Assembly (NCBI RefSeq): GCF_029633865.1
Contig: NC_079215.1
Coordinates: forward strand, 56,590,746-56,654,745
From: Lampris incognitus
Lineage: Eukaryota > Chordata > Actinopteri > Lampriformes > Lampridae
Direction of reading: 5' to 3'
DNA length: 64,000 bases
The notes beneath the pieces were generated by a model that was given only the letters and a program-made list of their open reading frames with translations, ran no database searches and had not been told where the DNA came from. The translations under genes were made by a program, and so were the position numbers. Shown here piece by piece: positions 1 through 13,000 of the stretch; position 1 is the first letter of the stretch; every line of letters starts with the position of its first letter.

Positions 1-56
1 CTATCTATCTATCTACCATATTAGACATTAGAAGGGTTACATAGAAATAAACAATC
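1..56. repeat. Short (CTAT)n tract at window edge
   Basis: Positions 1-15 are a CTAT tetranucleotide repeat, followed by about 40 bp of AT-rich DNA before the LINE fragment. It may be the tail of an element that lies outside the window. Confidence 0.6.
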
Positions 57-1357
57 TTGGCCATTAGAAACCGTAATTCTCATCATCAAGATGGGGCTGC
101 AGATGGTAACCTCGGTTCTGCACTCTCTTGTACTTTTTTTCTGTTTTTGTTTATTTGTTTAGTTTCCAGCGTCCACTCACTGATCACATACAGCAGGGAA
201 GAACTTTTAAGCCTCCAACTGTCCACTGGAGAAACTGAACAGAATTTTTCACCGACTTTAACGGAACGTTTTAATGAAAGTCTTGCCGAGGTCTTGATTT
301 GTACAGCCCTGTGTGGACTATGGCGAAGATGCAGAAGGGGTAAGCGAGCCGGAGTGCTCGTTAAACTGCGACAGCGGGGATTTAGAACTGCGCTCCCATC
401 AATCCACCTGGAGAATGTCCGCTTTCGGGCCAACAAGATGGATGAACTGCTATTCTTAAACAGAAAAAACTCAGACTTTCCCAGATCTGCCACCCTTTGT
501 CTCACTGAAACCTGGCTTAATGAGCACGTCACAAACAGTACACTTCATCTGCCACAGTTCCAACTCCTCCGGACCGACCACGATGTGGAGCTATCGGGGA
601 AAAAATGGGGTGGCAACATATGCTTCTACATAAACGAATGTTGGTGTACAGATGTCACAGTGTTGAAGAAATCATGCAGCCCTCACTTAGAGACCGTTTT
701 CATTGACTGTAAACTATTCTATTCACCGCGGGAATTTTCATCATTTATTCTGGTCGGTGTCTATATCCCACCCCAAGCCTGTGTTAAAGAGGCATTAAAA
801 CACCTGGCTGATCAAATTACAAACATGGAGCGCAAATATCCAGACTCCCTTCTCATTATCCTTGGGGATTTTAACAGAGCAAACCTGAGCCCCAAACTGC
901 CAAAATATAGACAGCATGTTAAATGTCCCACCAGGGACATATACACTCTGGAAATTGCTACACAATATTAAAGGACGTCTATCGCTCTGGCTCCCTTGCA
1001 GCCATGGGACTGTCTGATCACTGCCCGATTCATCTTATCCCAACCTACAGGCAGAAACTAAAATCTGCAAATCCTGTGGTTAAAACTGTAAAGAAATGGA
1101 CCAGTGAGTCAAAACTGGAGCTCCAGGCCTGCCTTGACTGCACTGACTGGAGTGTTTTTGAGGCTGCATCTACAAACCTGGACAAACTTACTGACACTTT
1201 GACATTTTACATCAGCTTTTGTGAGGATATGTCTGCACCCACCAAAACTTTCTGTACCTTCAACAACAATAAGCCCTGGTTCACAGCAAAATTCAGGCAA
1301 CTTTGTCAGGCCAAAGAGGAACCCTACAGGAGTGGAGATAGGATGTGGTACAACTAA
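57..1357 (+). mobile_element. L2/CR1-like LINE fragment, endonuclease region, frameshifted
   Basis: Two overlapping frames (57-971 and 923-1357) encode the APE-type endonuclease of a teleost non-LTR retrotransposon. Recognisable are RRGKRAGVLVKLRQRG, LCLTETWLNE, a GG(x)CFYIN block, SPREFSSFILVGVYIPPQA, the catalytic LGDFN motif and the terminal SDH motif (LSDHCPIHLIP). After that come VKTVKKWTSES and NNNKPWFTAKFRQL. A frameshift near 945-960 separates the two parts and the reverse transcriptase is missing from this copy, so it is a dead, truncated fragment. Clade assignment is from memory. Confidence 0.85.
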
Positions 1358-1626
1358 GTCAAGTCAAGAAGTCAATTTTATTTGTATAGCCCATTATCAC
1401 AATTTGCCTCAGTGGGTTTTGCAACAGTACAACATCCTGTTATTAGACCCTCACATCGAATAAGGAACAACGCCCTAAAAAAACTCTTATCAATAATAAT
1501 AATAATGATAATAGTGGATTACATTTTTATATTGCTTTATCTAGACACCCAAAGTGCTAACAGGGAGAAAAAATAGGAATAAACCTCTGGGAGAGCAACA
1601 GAGGAGGGATCTCTCCCAAGACAGAC
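1356..1626 (+). repeat. Dispersed repeat family A, with internal insertion
   Basis: Contains the block agtcaattttatttgtatag, then acaacatcctgt, agaccctcacatcg and agagcaacagaggaggga, in the same order as copies near 6328, 14336 and 22394. Between about 1492 and 1560 a short piece in the opposite orientation resembles the 3' tail of the SINE at 19445 (tctagacacccaaagtgct). The family is common in teleosts; I do not assign a name. Confidence 0.8.
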
Positions 1627-2280
1627 TTGCTCCCCCCGGGTTGGGATGAGTTGTTACCTCAAGTGAAGGAGTTCAAGTATCTTGGGGTCTTGTTCACAAG
1701 TGAGGGTAAAATGGAGCGGAAGATTGACAGGTGGCTTGGTGTAGCATCAGCAGTAATGCGGATGTTGTACCAGACCATTGTGGTGAAGAGGGAGCTGAGC
1801 CGGAAGGCAAAGCTCTCAATTTACCAGTCAGTCCTCGTTCCAACCCTCACCTATGATCATGAGCTTTGGGTAGTGACCGAAAGGGTGAGATCGCGGCTAC
1901 AAGTGGCTGAAATGAGTTTCCTCTGTAGGTTGTCCAGGCTCAGCCTTAGAGATATGGTGAGGAAGGAGCTCAGAGTAGAGCCGTTGCCCCTTTGCATCAA
2001 AAGGAGCCAGTTGAGGTGGTTCGGACATCTGATTAGGATGCCTCCTGGGCGCCTTACTTTGGAGGTTTTCCAGGCACATCCAACTGGGAGGAGACCCCCA
2101 GGGTAGCCCCAGAACTCGCTGGAGGGACTACATGGCCAATCTGGCCTGGGAACACCTTGGGATCCCCCAGGGGGAGCTTGAGGGCATAGTTGGGGAAAGG
2201 GACATCTGGAGTGCCCTACTTAGCTTGCTGCCACTGCGACCCGACCCTGGAGAAGTGGCGGATGATGAGATGAGATGTCT
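1627..2280 (+). mobile_element. LINE 3' fragment, reverse transcriptase C-terminal part
   Basis: Encodes VKEFKYLGVLFTSEGKMERK, YQSVLVPTLTYDHELWVVTE and LRWFGHLIRMPPGRL, then (after a frame change near 2104) [18 protein letters not shown]. This is the post-RT segment of a non-LTR element widespread in fish. The element is 5'-truncated and frameshifted, and a second LINE piece on the other strand follows directly. Confidence 0.85.
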
Positions 2281-2690
2281 AGCAGGGCCAATGACCAGCA
2301 TCTCAGTTTTATCTGAATTTAAAAGCAGGGAATTTAGTGACATCCAATTTTTCCCAATAGCCAAGCAGGACTCAAAATTAGTCATCTGAGTACCATCATC
2401 AACCCTTATAGGCACATACAGCTGAGTATCATCCGCATAGCAATGGACATTTATTCCATTACTGCTTATAATTTGGCCAAGCGATGAAATATAAAGAGAA
2501 AAAGGTAAAGGGCCAAGAACCGAGCCCTGATGTACGCCATATTTAACATCAGAGAATTTTGGTGTATTATTATAAGCAGACATCATGTGTTCTTCTAGAT
2601 AAATAGGACTTAAGCCTAGCGAGAGCTAAGCTAGAGACACCAAAATTACCATTTATTCTGTCTAATAGTATACAGTGATCAATTGATGTC
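2281..2690 (-). mobile_element. LINE reverse transcriptase fragment (minus strand)
   Basis: Minus-strand translation gives [20 protein letters not shown], then [15 protein letters not shown] and [16 protein letters not shown] is the RT active-site motif (about 2420-2446). The organisation matches L2-like teleost LINEs, and this piece is probably from the same family as the endonuclease fragment at 57-1357 but inverted relative to it. Confidence 0.85.
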
Positions 2691-3035
2691 AAATAAATCC
2701 AGCCATTTGTATATACTGTACTGTACATTTTACGTATACTTGTACGCACTATCATGCCCGTCTACCTTAGGCATGTATGTAAGTAACCTGCTAACATCCA
2801 TTTCAGTATCTCTGATATATTCTCTGCACCATGGCATTTTATTGCCTCTTATTTCACCTGTATATAGTCAATCCTTGTGTCTACGTATATCTGAAGATTG
2901 TTGTGTTGTAGTGTTGTTACTCTATGTTAAGTACACTGAGAGAGCTACAAAACTGGAGTCAAATTCCATGTATGTGCAAACTTATATGGCCAATAAACTT
3001 GATTCTGATTCTTATTCTGATTCTCATAACAGGAA
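2691..3035 (+). mobile_element. LINE 3' tail with GATTCT repeats
   Basis: The segment ends with caaactggagtcaaattcc-like sequence, ccaataaacttgattctgat and a short (GATTCT)n tail, the usual 3' end of a teleost LINE. No coding capacity. Confidence 0.7.
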
Positions 3036-3975
3036 TTCCATATTAAAATGATTTCAGGCAGCCAGGATCTAGGATCCTAGTTACCATTAACCAAATGTAT
3101 TCAAACTACTCTGCATAGAGATATGTTACATTATAATGCACATTATTGTCCCCTCGCTTTTATAAGGGGAATGCGTTGTGTCACTGGGCAAGAAGGACAA
3201 GTCACTGTCTGTCTGACTCTTAGGAAATATCTGTTTACTATAGAGCACTTCTTTTCCCTATACCTTTCAAATGTGTGTGTGGGGATTCATACTTCCTCTA
3301 TAATGTCCGTCTTGAGTAAAACCTAAAGTTATCATATATTCAACTAAGATGTCAGACATCTGAATCTGGCAATGCATGTGGGAGAAAAGAAATGGGTATG
3401 GGAAGCCTAAGCTATCACACAGATGTGATTATTACATATCACATTCTTTAAATATTTCTTGATGTTTCATGAGTGCAATTTTAAACTTTGTTCAGCAACG
3501 TTTTCTTTCATTTGTACTTTGAAATAGCGGGATGTAAGCCATAATTAGATTGAATATAGGAGAGGCCACTCTCTTCAGTCACTCCATCATCATGTGTCAC
3601 ACTAAACTGCTGTTTTATATGTACCCCATAACTCCAAACAGTCATGTTTTTAGACTACTTATTTTGCCTTCCAGTTTAATTATGATAACATTATTAATTT
3701 TTGCTCATGTAAACTTTATTTAGGCGTTTACGTGCATGAAAGTAGCAGTGTTGAGATAATTGGATAGCTTTGCATTTGGCTAATTGACTAATATAAGAAA
3801 TCTCTTTTCCTTCTCAAGGGTTTTACTCTTTAACATGATCTTGTTCATCCCCCCGTTAAATATCTTTTCCCTGTTGGTAACAAAAGCATTAATACCTTTT
3901 TTCAATCTGCTTCCGTCATGCCTCTTACCTTCATGTTTCTTTATTCCCCTTTTGTTTGCTCCTCACTGTCATCAG
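3036..3975 (+). other. Unique intronic sequence, nothing recognised
   Basis: AT-rich sequence upstream of the first visible SH3PXD2A exon. It contains neither an SH3-1 exon nor a recognisable repeat; 3900-3975 is CT-rich and serves as the polypyrimidine tract. Confidence 0.6.
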
Positions 3976-4059
3976 TTACTAAGAGACGCAAGGCTCACCT
4001 GAGGAGGCTGGACCGCCGCTGGACCCTGGGGGGCATAGTCAACCGCCAACATAGCCGAG
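3976..4059 (+). CDS. SH3PXD2A: SH3PXD2A exon, basic linker between SH3-1 and SH3-2
   Basis: An 84-nt exon bounded by a catcag acceptor (AG at 3974-3975) and a gtgaac donor (4060-4061). It encodes about 28 residues, (V)[19 protein letters not shown] and on to NRQHSR, nearly identical to the human TKS5 segment just before SH3-2. The first two bases finish a Val codon and the last base opens the Glu codon completed by the next exon, so it is a phase 1-1 exon and can be skipped without a frame change. It is very basic. Human isoforms are known that differ by 28 residues, which fits this exon being a cassette; that link is inferred. It is too short to be called from an ORF scan alone; the identification rests on the protein match and the perfect join to 15842. 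Confidence 0.93.
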
Positions 4060-7000
4060 GTGAACATGCAAGGCAGCACATATCTACACACACATATACG
4101 CACAACACTCTCACATGTATACACGCTACATACATGTATACATGTATGGGCTTAGACACAGACCCTTACCCACCTATCTATGCACATCTTGCCATCACAA
4201 CACACACACATCTAAACTACACAGTGCGAAAAATAAACAAACCATTTATTATTCGGCCTTGGATGCAAATATAGTAAATCACAACTCCCAGGCCCCTGCA
4301 GAGGCCCCTTCCTCACACACTCTCAAGTATATATACTCTGCTGACTTGTGATAAACATCCTAATTTACGCCAAGGATAGTTAGCCAACAGGAACCGCTAC
4401 AAGTAGAAGCATTTTGGGTGTCCTTGTTTCATCTCCCACAATAAAAAAAAAAAGTAACTACTATAACTGGATTTTCATCAGCTTTCACTTGAATAACAAA
4501 CAATTGGGCTACATGAAAGAGATTTAGATAAATAAAGCTAATCGCTTCCCACAGTGCGAAACACCACCCATTCTAGCTAGCCAGTCCAGAAGTTGTTACG
4601 TTTTAATGACTTCTGTGTTTTTTTTAAAGCTTTTTTTGATGAAAAGATGAGTCAGGGAGACATGAAAAACATTTCCGAATTAATTTAGTCCCATTTCAGC
4701 CAGCTCCCATGGCCACCGTGGTTTCATTAGGTCAATATTTCTTTAATATCAAAAGAAGGGCACTAGTCGAATACAGTCACTTTTTTATGCAGTAAATCAG
4801 CGCTTCATTATTCAGACGGTCCTTGCTCTGGTAGCATGGTGCTTGTCTGGTTTTCAAATTATTAAGAGCCTCTAACAGACATCTAGTAGTTTTATTTGAT
4901 TCAGGGGAAGTCAGTCTCTGACCAGAGTAACCTCTCTAAAACTTATATCCCCCCATTATTTCTCATTATCAATAATAAGGCCTGATTTAGCTTGCCTGGA
5001 TTGCCATCTGTCTATCCTGGACCAGCTGGGAGGGAGAGGGTACAAATTAGTTATTAATCAGAGAGAATTTAACGCCTGGATGAACCCAGGTCAGTTATTG
5101 TATGCTTTTGCTTACAGTAACTCAAAGGCTGTATTAGATTACATAGTTAGTAGCTGAAAATGTAGTGGTAATGATGCAGTAAAGAAACAGGTGTTTGTTC
5201 CCTTTTAGAACCCTTGTTTAACTGGGCAAGTTGTTAGGGACAAAAGATGATTTGTGTTTACACAACCAGTCTGATGAGTAGCTGCTGTAAGGGGAGAGAG
5301 AGAGTTTGACACATTTAACCAATATTCTACTGTTTTCAAGTGACATTCTCAACAGGAGTCTCCTTGGACTATGATGTTTGCGGATGACATTGTGATCTGT
5401 AGTGAGAGTAGGATGCAGGTTGAGGAGAGCCTGGAGAGGTGGACGTATGCACTGCAGAGAAGAGGAATGAAAGCAAGTAGGAGCAATATGGAATACATAT
5501 GTGTGAATGAGAGGGAGGACAGTGGAATGGTGAGGATGCAAGGAGTCGATGTGACGAAGGTGGATGAGTTTAAATACTTGGGATCAATTGTTCAAAGTAA
5601 GGGGGAGTGCGGAAGAGAGGTGAAGAAGAGAGTGCAGGCAGGGTGGAGTGGGTGGAAAAGCGTGTCAGGAGTGGTTTGAAGGGTACCAGCAAGAGTTAAA
5701 GGGAAGGTTTACAAGATGGCTGTGAGACCAGCTATGTTGTATGGTTTGGAGACAGTGGCACTGACAAAAAGACCGGAGGAGGAGCTGGAGGTGGCAGAGT
5801 TGAAGATGCTAAAATTTTCATTGGGAGTGACGAAGAAGGACAGGATTAGGAACGAATATACGTATTAGAGGGACAGCTCATGTTGGATGGTTTGGAGAGA
5901 AAGCAAGAGAGGCAAGATTGAGATGGTTTGGACATGTGTGGAGGAGAGATGCTGGGTATATTGGGAGAAGGATGCTGAATATGGAGCTGCCAGGGAAGAG
6001 GAGAAGAGGAAGGCCAAAGAGGAGGTTTATGGACGTGGTGAGGGAAGACATGCAGGTGGCTGGTGTGACAGAGGAAGATGCAGAGGACAGGAAGAAATGG
6101 AAACAGATGGTCCGCTGTGGCGACCCCTAATGGGAGCGGCCGAAAGTAGTAGTAGTAGTAGTAGTAGTAGCCCAGAATAATACACTGATTGCAAGGCATA
6201 ACCTATTGTATCTCAGAGTTGCCAGCTTTGGTAACCTAGCCAGAGTGAGATTTTGCACCGCGCGTGCACCTTCATTCATTGGATTCATTCTTTTCTCTGT
6301 CATGCACTTAATGTTAGACAGCTTATGTCAAGTCAATTTTATTTGTGTAGCCCATTATCACAAATTACAAATTTGTGATAATGGGCTATACAGCATTATA
6401 ACATCCTGTCCTTAGACCCTCACGTCGGATAAGGAACAACTCCCTAATAATAAAAAAAATTTTTTTAAAAAAAAGTAAGCTAGTTGGCTGTTATTTATTC
6501 AACACGGAGATAAGCATCGCGCATCAATCAGAGTAATTTAAGATGCATCTCCATGGAAACAGATAAAAGACCCAGTTTTTGAATACTCGGCTGTCTTCTA
6601 GAGTCAAAGTCGTTCGCTTGGTTTAACCGTTACTGTACCAGAAAGACTTCTGCGTTTGCCTGTTCATGTGTGTTACCGTTGCAGTGTTTTGGCGTGAGAT
6701 TTGCCTCGGTGTTGTGAGACTCACGCCACACATGTGAGTGTTGGCAGCCCTGTGTATCTCAGCCTAAGAACATCTGGGTCCAGCCTACTAAATATTTCTT
6801 TTCTTTTCTGCATTTTTTCCCTTTTTTTCTCCCCAATTGTCCTTGGCCAATTACCCCACTCTTCTGAGCTGTCCCTGTCGCTGCTGCACCCCCTCTGCCA
6901 ATCCGGGGAGGGCCGCAGACTACCACATGCCTCCTCTGATACATGTGGCTGCTTCTTTTCCCCTGACACTGAGGAGTTTCACCAGGAGGACTTAGCGCAT

Positions 7001-10000
7001 GGGAGGCTCACGCTATTCCCCCTAGTTCCCCTCCCCCCCAAACAGGTGCCCTGACCGACCAGAGGAGGTGCTAGTGCAGCGACCAGAACACATACCCACA
7101 TCCGGCTTCTCACCCACAGACACAGCCAATTGTGTCTGAAGGGACGCCCGACAAAGCGGGAGGTAACACGGGGATTTGAACAGGTGATCCCCTTGTTTTT
7201 AGGCAACGGAATAGTCTGCCACGCTACCCGGACGTCACTTTGTCACTTTTTGATCCGCCTGCTCAAACCCGTGTTATTTTCTGGCAATCTTACCCGAACC
7301 CGACCCACCTGCGGGTTGTGGGTCGACCAGCACGTCGCGAGTAATTGGGATTTAGGATATAAAACAAAAAAAAACTAGACTTGGCATCCTCTCTCATTTT
7401 TCTCTGTTAGGGGTTAAGGGGTCCAAACCGGCTACCCTAAGGTCACGAGATCTGCTTGTTTCAGTCTGTTTGTTACTAACGCCTCTTAATGCCTCAAGTG
7501 ATGGTGTTACCTTCAACCATCCACTGTTAGGCATCATCCAACCACTGGAACTAATGCATGCAGACCATGTGGCTGATCAGGGCAGGAGCATATTTACTGA
7601 TATGGGCTTGGTCAACATTAGGCAGAGGTAGCTGCCGCCACCAGAGGACGAAGGCGCAAAACAGTTGGAGACCATCTCCTAAGATGTCAGCATCACATAT
7701 TAGCATTGTAGTGCCTTACCTGGCCTTTGTGAGTATATTCTCTGTACAACACTGTTTGACGGCATTTTTTTTTGTGGTTTTTTTGTATGCTATCTAATTG
7801 CTCTGTACTTCTGGAATCGCCCTCTCCAAAGCCTGTTATGTGCTTCTTCTTTCTTTCATAGGAACAGCTGATAAATCTGAACTCGATCTTGAACCACTAT
7901 AAAACACTTCAAAATGACTTGTACAATGGAACTTTACCATCAGTCCTCCTTTTGCATTATTTCAGCACTTAGGCGTCACAGTGGCCCAGTAGTTAGCACT
8001 GTCACCTCACAGCAAGAAGGTCCTGGGTTCAAACCCCAGGGTTGTCCAACCTTGGGGGGTCATCCCAGGTCGTCCTCTGTGTGGCGTTAGCATGTTTTCC
8101 CCGTGTCTGCGGTTGGTTTTTTATACTCCTGCCTGTGCCTCTGAGCAAGGCAATGAGAAAAGAACTGGAGTTGGTCCCTGGGTGCAGCATGAAGGCGGCA
8201 GCCCACTGCTCCTGCTTTTGGTTTAACCAGATTTTTACAAGTAATTTTGACATGAATGTGTAGCTAACCTATCTTATAGCAAGCTACTAACAAAAATGCA
8301 AACTAATGCCCCTTTTCCACTACATGGTACCGACTCGACTCGACTCAACTTTTTTCGTTTTCCATTACTGGAAAGTACCGGCATTTTGGTAACTGTTACC
8401 ACTTTTCTGGTACCACCTTTGTCGAGGTTCCAAAAAAGCTGAAGCAGGTACCAGAATCAATGCAGACCAGCTACGCTGAGGGGGTACTGTTACGGTAATG
8501 GAAAAAGCCCCTCTGCGAGTCGAGTCGAGTCAAGTTGAGCCAGTACCATGTAGTGGAAAAGGGGCATAAATGTTTGAACTAAGCTCTTAGTCAATCCAGA
8601 GTTTCATTGGCTTGACTTTTGTCAAAGAAACACTTTTGGAAAATCACGTGTCTGCACTAGTACCATGTTTTTTTTTCTGATTTTGAACTGCCAAGCCCTG
8701 CTTCTCCCAGTGAATCTATAGACTGCTGCGTAACACATAAAGAAAGAACCTTGGCTCAGTCAAGATGGAGAACCTTGAACAATGCTCTCTAGGTGTGATG
8801 TTTGATGGCTGTGAAGACATGGCATCATGTCTTCCAGCCTGGCTTGAGGTCACAGAGGACTTGAGAGAGACTAAGGAAAGAGGAGTTTCTGCTGGCAGCA
8901 GAAGTAGTGGCTACACTGCAAACAAGCTAATAGCTCCCGGAACAGTAGTTCTTTTTCCATCATAGATTTTTCTTCGTAACATTTTATGAGCTAACAACCG
9001 CCGCCATACTTCTCAGTGTTCAGATGCATGAGGTTTCCATCCTACCCACATGCGTATTTTGATAAACAACGTAGGGACCATCGCTGCCCGTGGACTGTAA
9101 TACGCTTAACTCCCTGCTCAACCTCACAGGTGATTTCCAACCCCGCGCCTTACCTCTCACTATAACATTATCGGATATAGCAGTACTGTATCTGGTGAAA
9201 CAATTTCGCCCTTAAAACCATGGCAGAATTGAAAATCGTTCTCTCCTGCTGTGGACCATGCACCCACAAGCACTCCCAGATACTCTCTCCCGCAGAAGAA
9301 CATAAGCTGCCCACTGAGGGCGGTCTGACAGGACGCGGAAATGGAGCAGACTAAGCTAACTGCTAGCCCACGCAGACCAGCTGTTCTGACAGTCATCCTG
9401 GCTGGCGTTCATTTTTCCAGACAGTGATTTAAAAAAAAATTTTTTTTTTTGCTAGTTTAGATATAGTATTTGTTACTTTGGATATATGTGTTTATTAAAA
9501 TATATATAAATATATACTATACACACACACACACACGTGTGTTTCCATAGGGTTAGTGGTTGTGTCAGGAAGGGCCTCCGATGTAAAATTTTGCCAAATC
9601 ATTATGCGAATTGACAAGACCATACCAGATCGGTCGAGCCTCCATACCACATCAGTCAAGGCCCGGGTTAACAATGGCCACCATTGGTGCTGTGCCCTCA
9701 CAGGGTACCGATGGAAACCGTAAAATCCGCTGTGGCAACCCCTGAGAAACAGTGAACAAGCTGAAAGAAGAAGAAAGTTCATTATTATTATTACACGTGA
9801 TCTCAAGTATTCAAATATTTCCATCCGACATGCAAACGAGGTGGATTTCCAAAAACCTCATGTTTATGTGTTGGTACTAAGTATTTACACAACAATTTGT
9901 TCTTAAGTGCCTTGATGAATGCGGCACATTATGTCTCTGCTTACGTGTGTCTGTCCCATCTGTCTGCTTCTTTGTATGTGTCTATATCAAACTATCTTTC

Positions 10001-13000
10001 AATCATACAAGCGTTAAAAAATATTTGAATATAATTCATAGAGTTTATTTCATGTTACTTGGCATTTTTAGATGGGATTTGCTGCATAGGACATGAAATG
10101 CCTGAAATGTCGGGCAGTCACAGGCGAGTATGTGGAAGTCAACTACATATATACTTTTTCATGACTGACAACATCCTTGACAATTAGGTGAACTGTGTCC
10201 CAAAGCAGTAAAACACACTCATCTGATAAGTCAAGCAGACTAAAACAAACATTACGAATTAAGCAGCTACTATCTGAATATAGGAGTTTCAATCCTTTCG
10301 CTTTTCTCTCCTCCTCCCTCTTCAGTCCTGTCCTCCCCTATTCGCTATCTAATGGGAGAGGGGCTTATCCCTGTCAACCAAAGTGCTGATCGTGTGATAA
10401 GAGTAGATGAGGGATAATTTACAGCTGTGTAGGCTGTTAACACAGAGTCTGATTTACTGCCAATAGTAAAGGAGAGGAGAGGCATATGAGTTTAAATACT
10501 TGGGGTCAACTGTCCAAAGTAATGGGGAGTGCAGTAGAGAGGTGAAGAAGAGAGAGTGCAGGCGGGGTGGAGTGGGTGGAGAAGAGTGTCAGGAGTGATT
10601 TGCGACAGAAGGGTACCAGCAAGCGTTAAAGGGAAGGTTACAGGATGGTTGTGAGACCAGCTATGTTATATGATTTGGAGACAGTGGCACTGACGAAAAG
10701 ACAGGAAGCGGAGCTGGAGGTGGCAGAGTTGAAGATGCTAAGATTTTCACTGGGAGTAACGAAGAAGGACAGGATTCGGAACGAGTATATTAGAGGGACC
10801 GCTCAAGTTGGACGGTTTGGAGACAAAGCAAGAGAGGCAAGATTGAGATGGTTTGGACATATGTGGAGGAGAGATGCTGGGTATATTGGGAGAAGGATGC
10901 TGAATATGGAGCTGCCAGGGAAGAGGAAAAGAGAGGAAGTTTATGGACGTGGTGAGGGAGGACATGCAGGTGGGTGGTGTGACAGAGGAAGATGCAGAGG
11001 ACAGGAAGAAATGGAAACGGATGGTCCACTGTGGTGACCCCTAATGGGAGCGGCCGAAAGTAGTAGTAGTAGTAAAGGAGAGGAGAAGCAGACCCAGTAT
11101 TTGGGATTATGTAGATGGAGATGTAAATTGCCAATGGAAGAGAAGCAGTATGAGTTTTGGCCTATTTGCGGAGGCACAAGCTTACCACGCCTCACTTTTA
11201 ATATATTTTTTGATCATTTTTGTTTTTGTTTTTTACCTTTATTAGATAGTGACAGTGAATAGGCAGACTGGAAAATGTGGGAGAGAAAGAAGGGTATGAC
11301 ATGCAACAAAGGTTGCTGGCTGGAATTGAACCAGCGACAGTTGCAGCCATGTGGCATGTGCTGTAACCGTTTGGCTATGGAGACGCTCCCATGTGGCACT
11401 TTATAAAGAAAAAGGAGGATGTGATCCAAGATACTGACAATAAACCCCAGGCACACAAAACACTCGATTTCCCCATTTCCAAATTTCCCAAGTCCAACCT
11501 CCTTAATTTACTGATGCTTTGTCCAACAAACTGTCAAGATGAGCTTCACCACCGTTAAGGGCATCAATGTCACATCTACATGGGAAGTAGAGGTAAAATT
11601 ATGCAGCACAGTGGCCCAATGGTTAGTGCTGTCGCCTCACAGCAAGAAGGTCCTGGGGTTTATACTCCTACCTGTGTCCCTGACGAAGGCAATGGGAAAA
11701 CAACTGGAGTTGGTCCCCGGGCGCAGCATGAAGGCGGCAGCCCACTGCTCCTAGCTACACAGATCACAGCTAGGATGGGTTTATTTGCAGTAACTGAATT
11801 TCCCCAAAGGGATTAATAAAGGAAACTTAAAAATGTTGCTAACTTACCTTTGAGCAGATATAATTGTACCTGTTGATGGTTTCTTTGAGTTGGAAGCTTA
11901 TTCAATAGAAGATACTTCTGAAAGTCACATCTGGATTTGGGGAAATTAATAATAATAAAAGTACCATAGTACATATGGTACATAGTACTTAAATCTTTCT
12001 ATCAATCCATCTGTTTGGGGGTGGTACACCAAGGTTCTCAGCAGTTTGGACATCACTTCCATCACCTTTGACATAAAGCATGACCCCTGATCAGTCAATA
12101 TTTCTGAGGCAATCCCAACCCGGGAGAAGAGTAAAAATACCTCCCTGGCGACAGCTTTGGCAGTGGCAGGTCACAGTGGTATGGCGTCTGGGCATGGTGT
12201 AGTCTAGGATCACCAGGATTTAGCTGTGACCTCATGCTGACTTTGGCAAGGGACCCATGATGTCCATGGCTGAATGGGATTTTGATAATAGGTAGGGGTA
12301 CCAGCGGTCCAGGTGCTGGTGTTGTGGGGATGGTTAGCTGGCATTCGGCACAGTGTTGACAGTAGTCCTCAACTTCCCATTTGACTCCCGGCCCGTAGAA
12401 CCTTGCCATGATCTCCTCGTAGGTTTTCTGGGGCCGCAAATGTGTCCCAAGTAGGTGAGTATGAGCGAGATACATGACCTTAGAAATATAGGTACTGGGT
12501 CCAATTAATTGGTTAACTACAGTCATTTTGACTTTTTGTATTATATAAAGCCTCATTTTGTTGTGCAAAGTGAGGGTATCTGAGTTCACTCACCCCAGGT
12601 TGTAGGACCCCATCCATCATCTGCACCATCTGTGTCTCTATGCTTGGGCCAGATTTGAATCCTGGAGTTGAGCTGTGGCAAACCAACCAGGCGTTTGGGC
12701 ATCTCCTGGTTCAGCAAGGGGAAATTGTGAGAAGACCTCCTCTGATCTGATTTCCTCAGGGGCTGGCTGGTCTATGCTCAGCCCCCTCTCTTCAGCTGAC
12801 TCTGTGGTGTCTCCCAGAGGGGGGCTCATGCTCTGACTGCCATTTGCCATCTGCAAATACTCTCATCAGCTCACACATGGAGCATTTCACAACCCCTGTC
12901 CCCTACAAACAAACACATACACACAAGAATTAACCACAATTGTACACATCAGCACACACTAAAGCATGTGGCACACACAAATAGACACACACCAATACAC

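Noticed and set aside
57..2755. Host gene with endonuclease and reverse transcriptase domains
   Set aside because: Frames are broken, mixed in orientation and match teleost LINE proteins.
1..3975. SH3-1 or PX exon of SH3PXD2A upstream of 3976
   Set aside because: I looked for the conserved PX and SH3-1 peptides in all frames and saw none; they must lie left of the window.
12095..12589. Domesticated integrase gene
   Set aside because: The frame ends before the catalytic core, with no intact DDE region, and the family is an abundant Gypsy retrotransposon.
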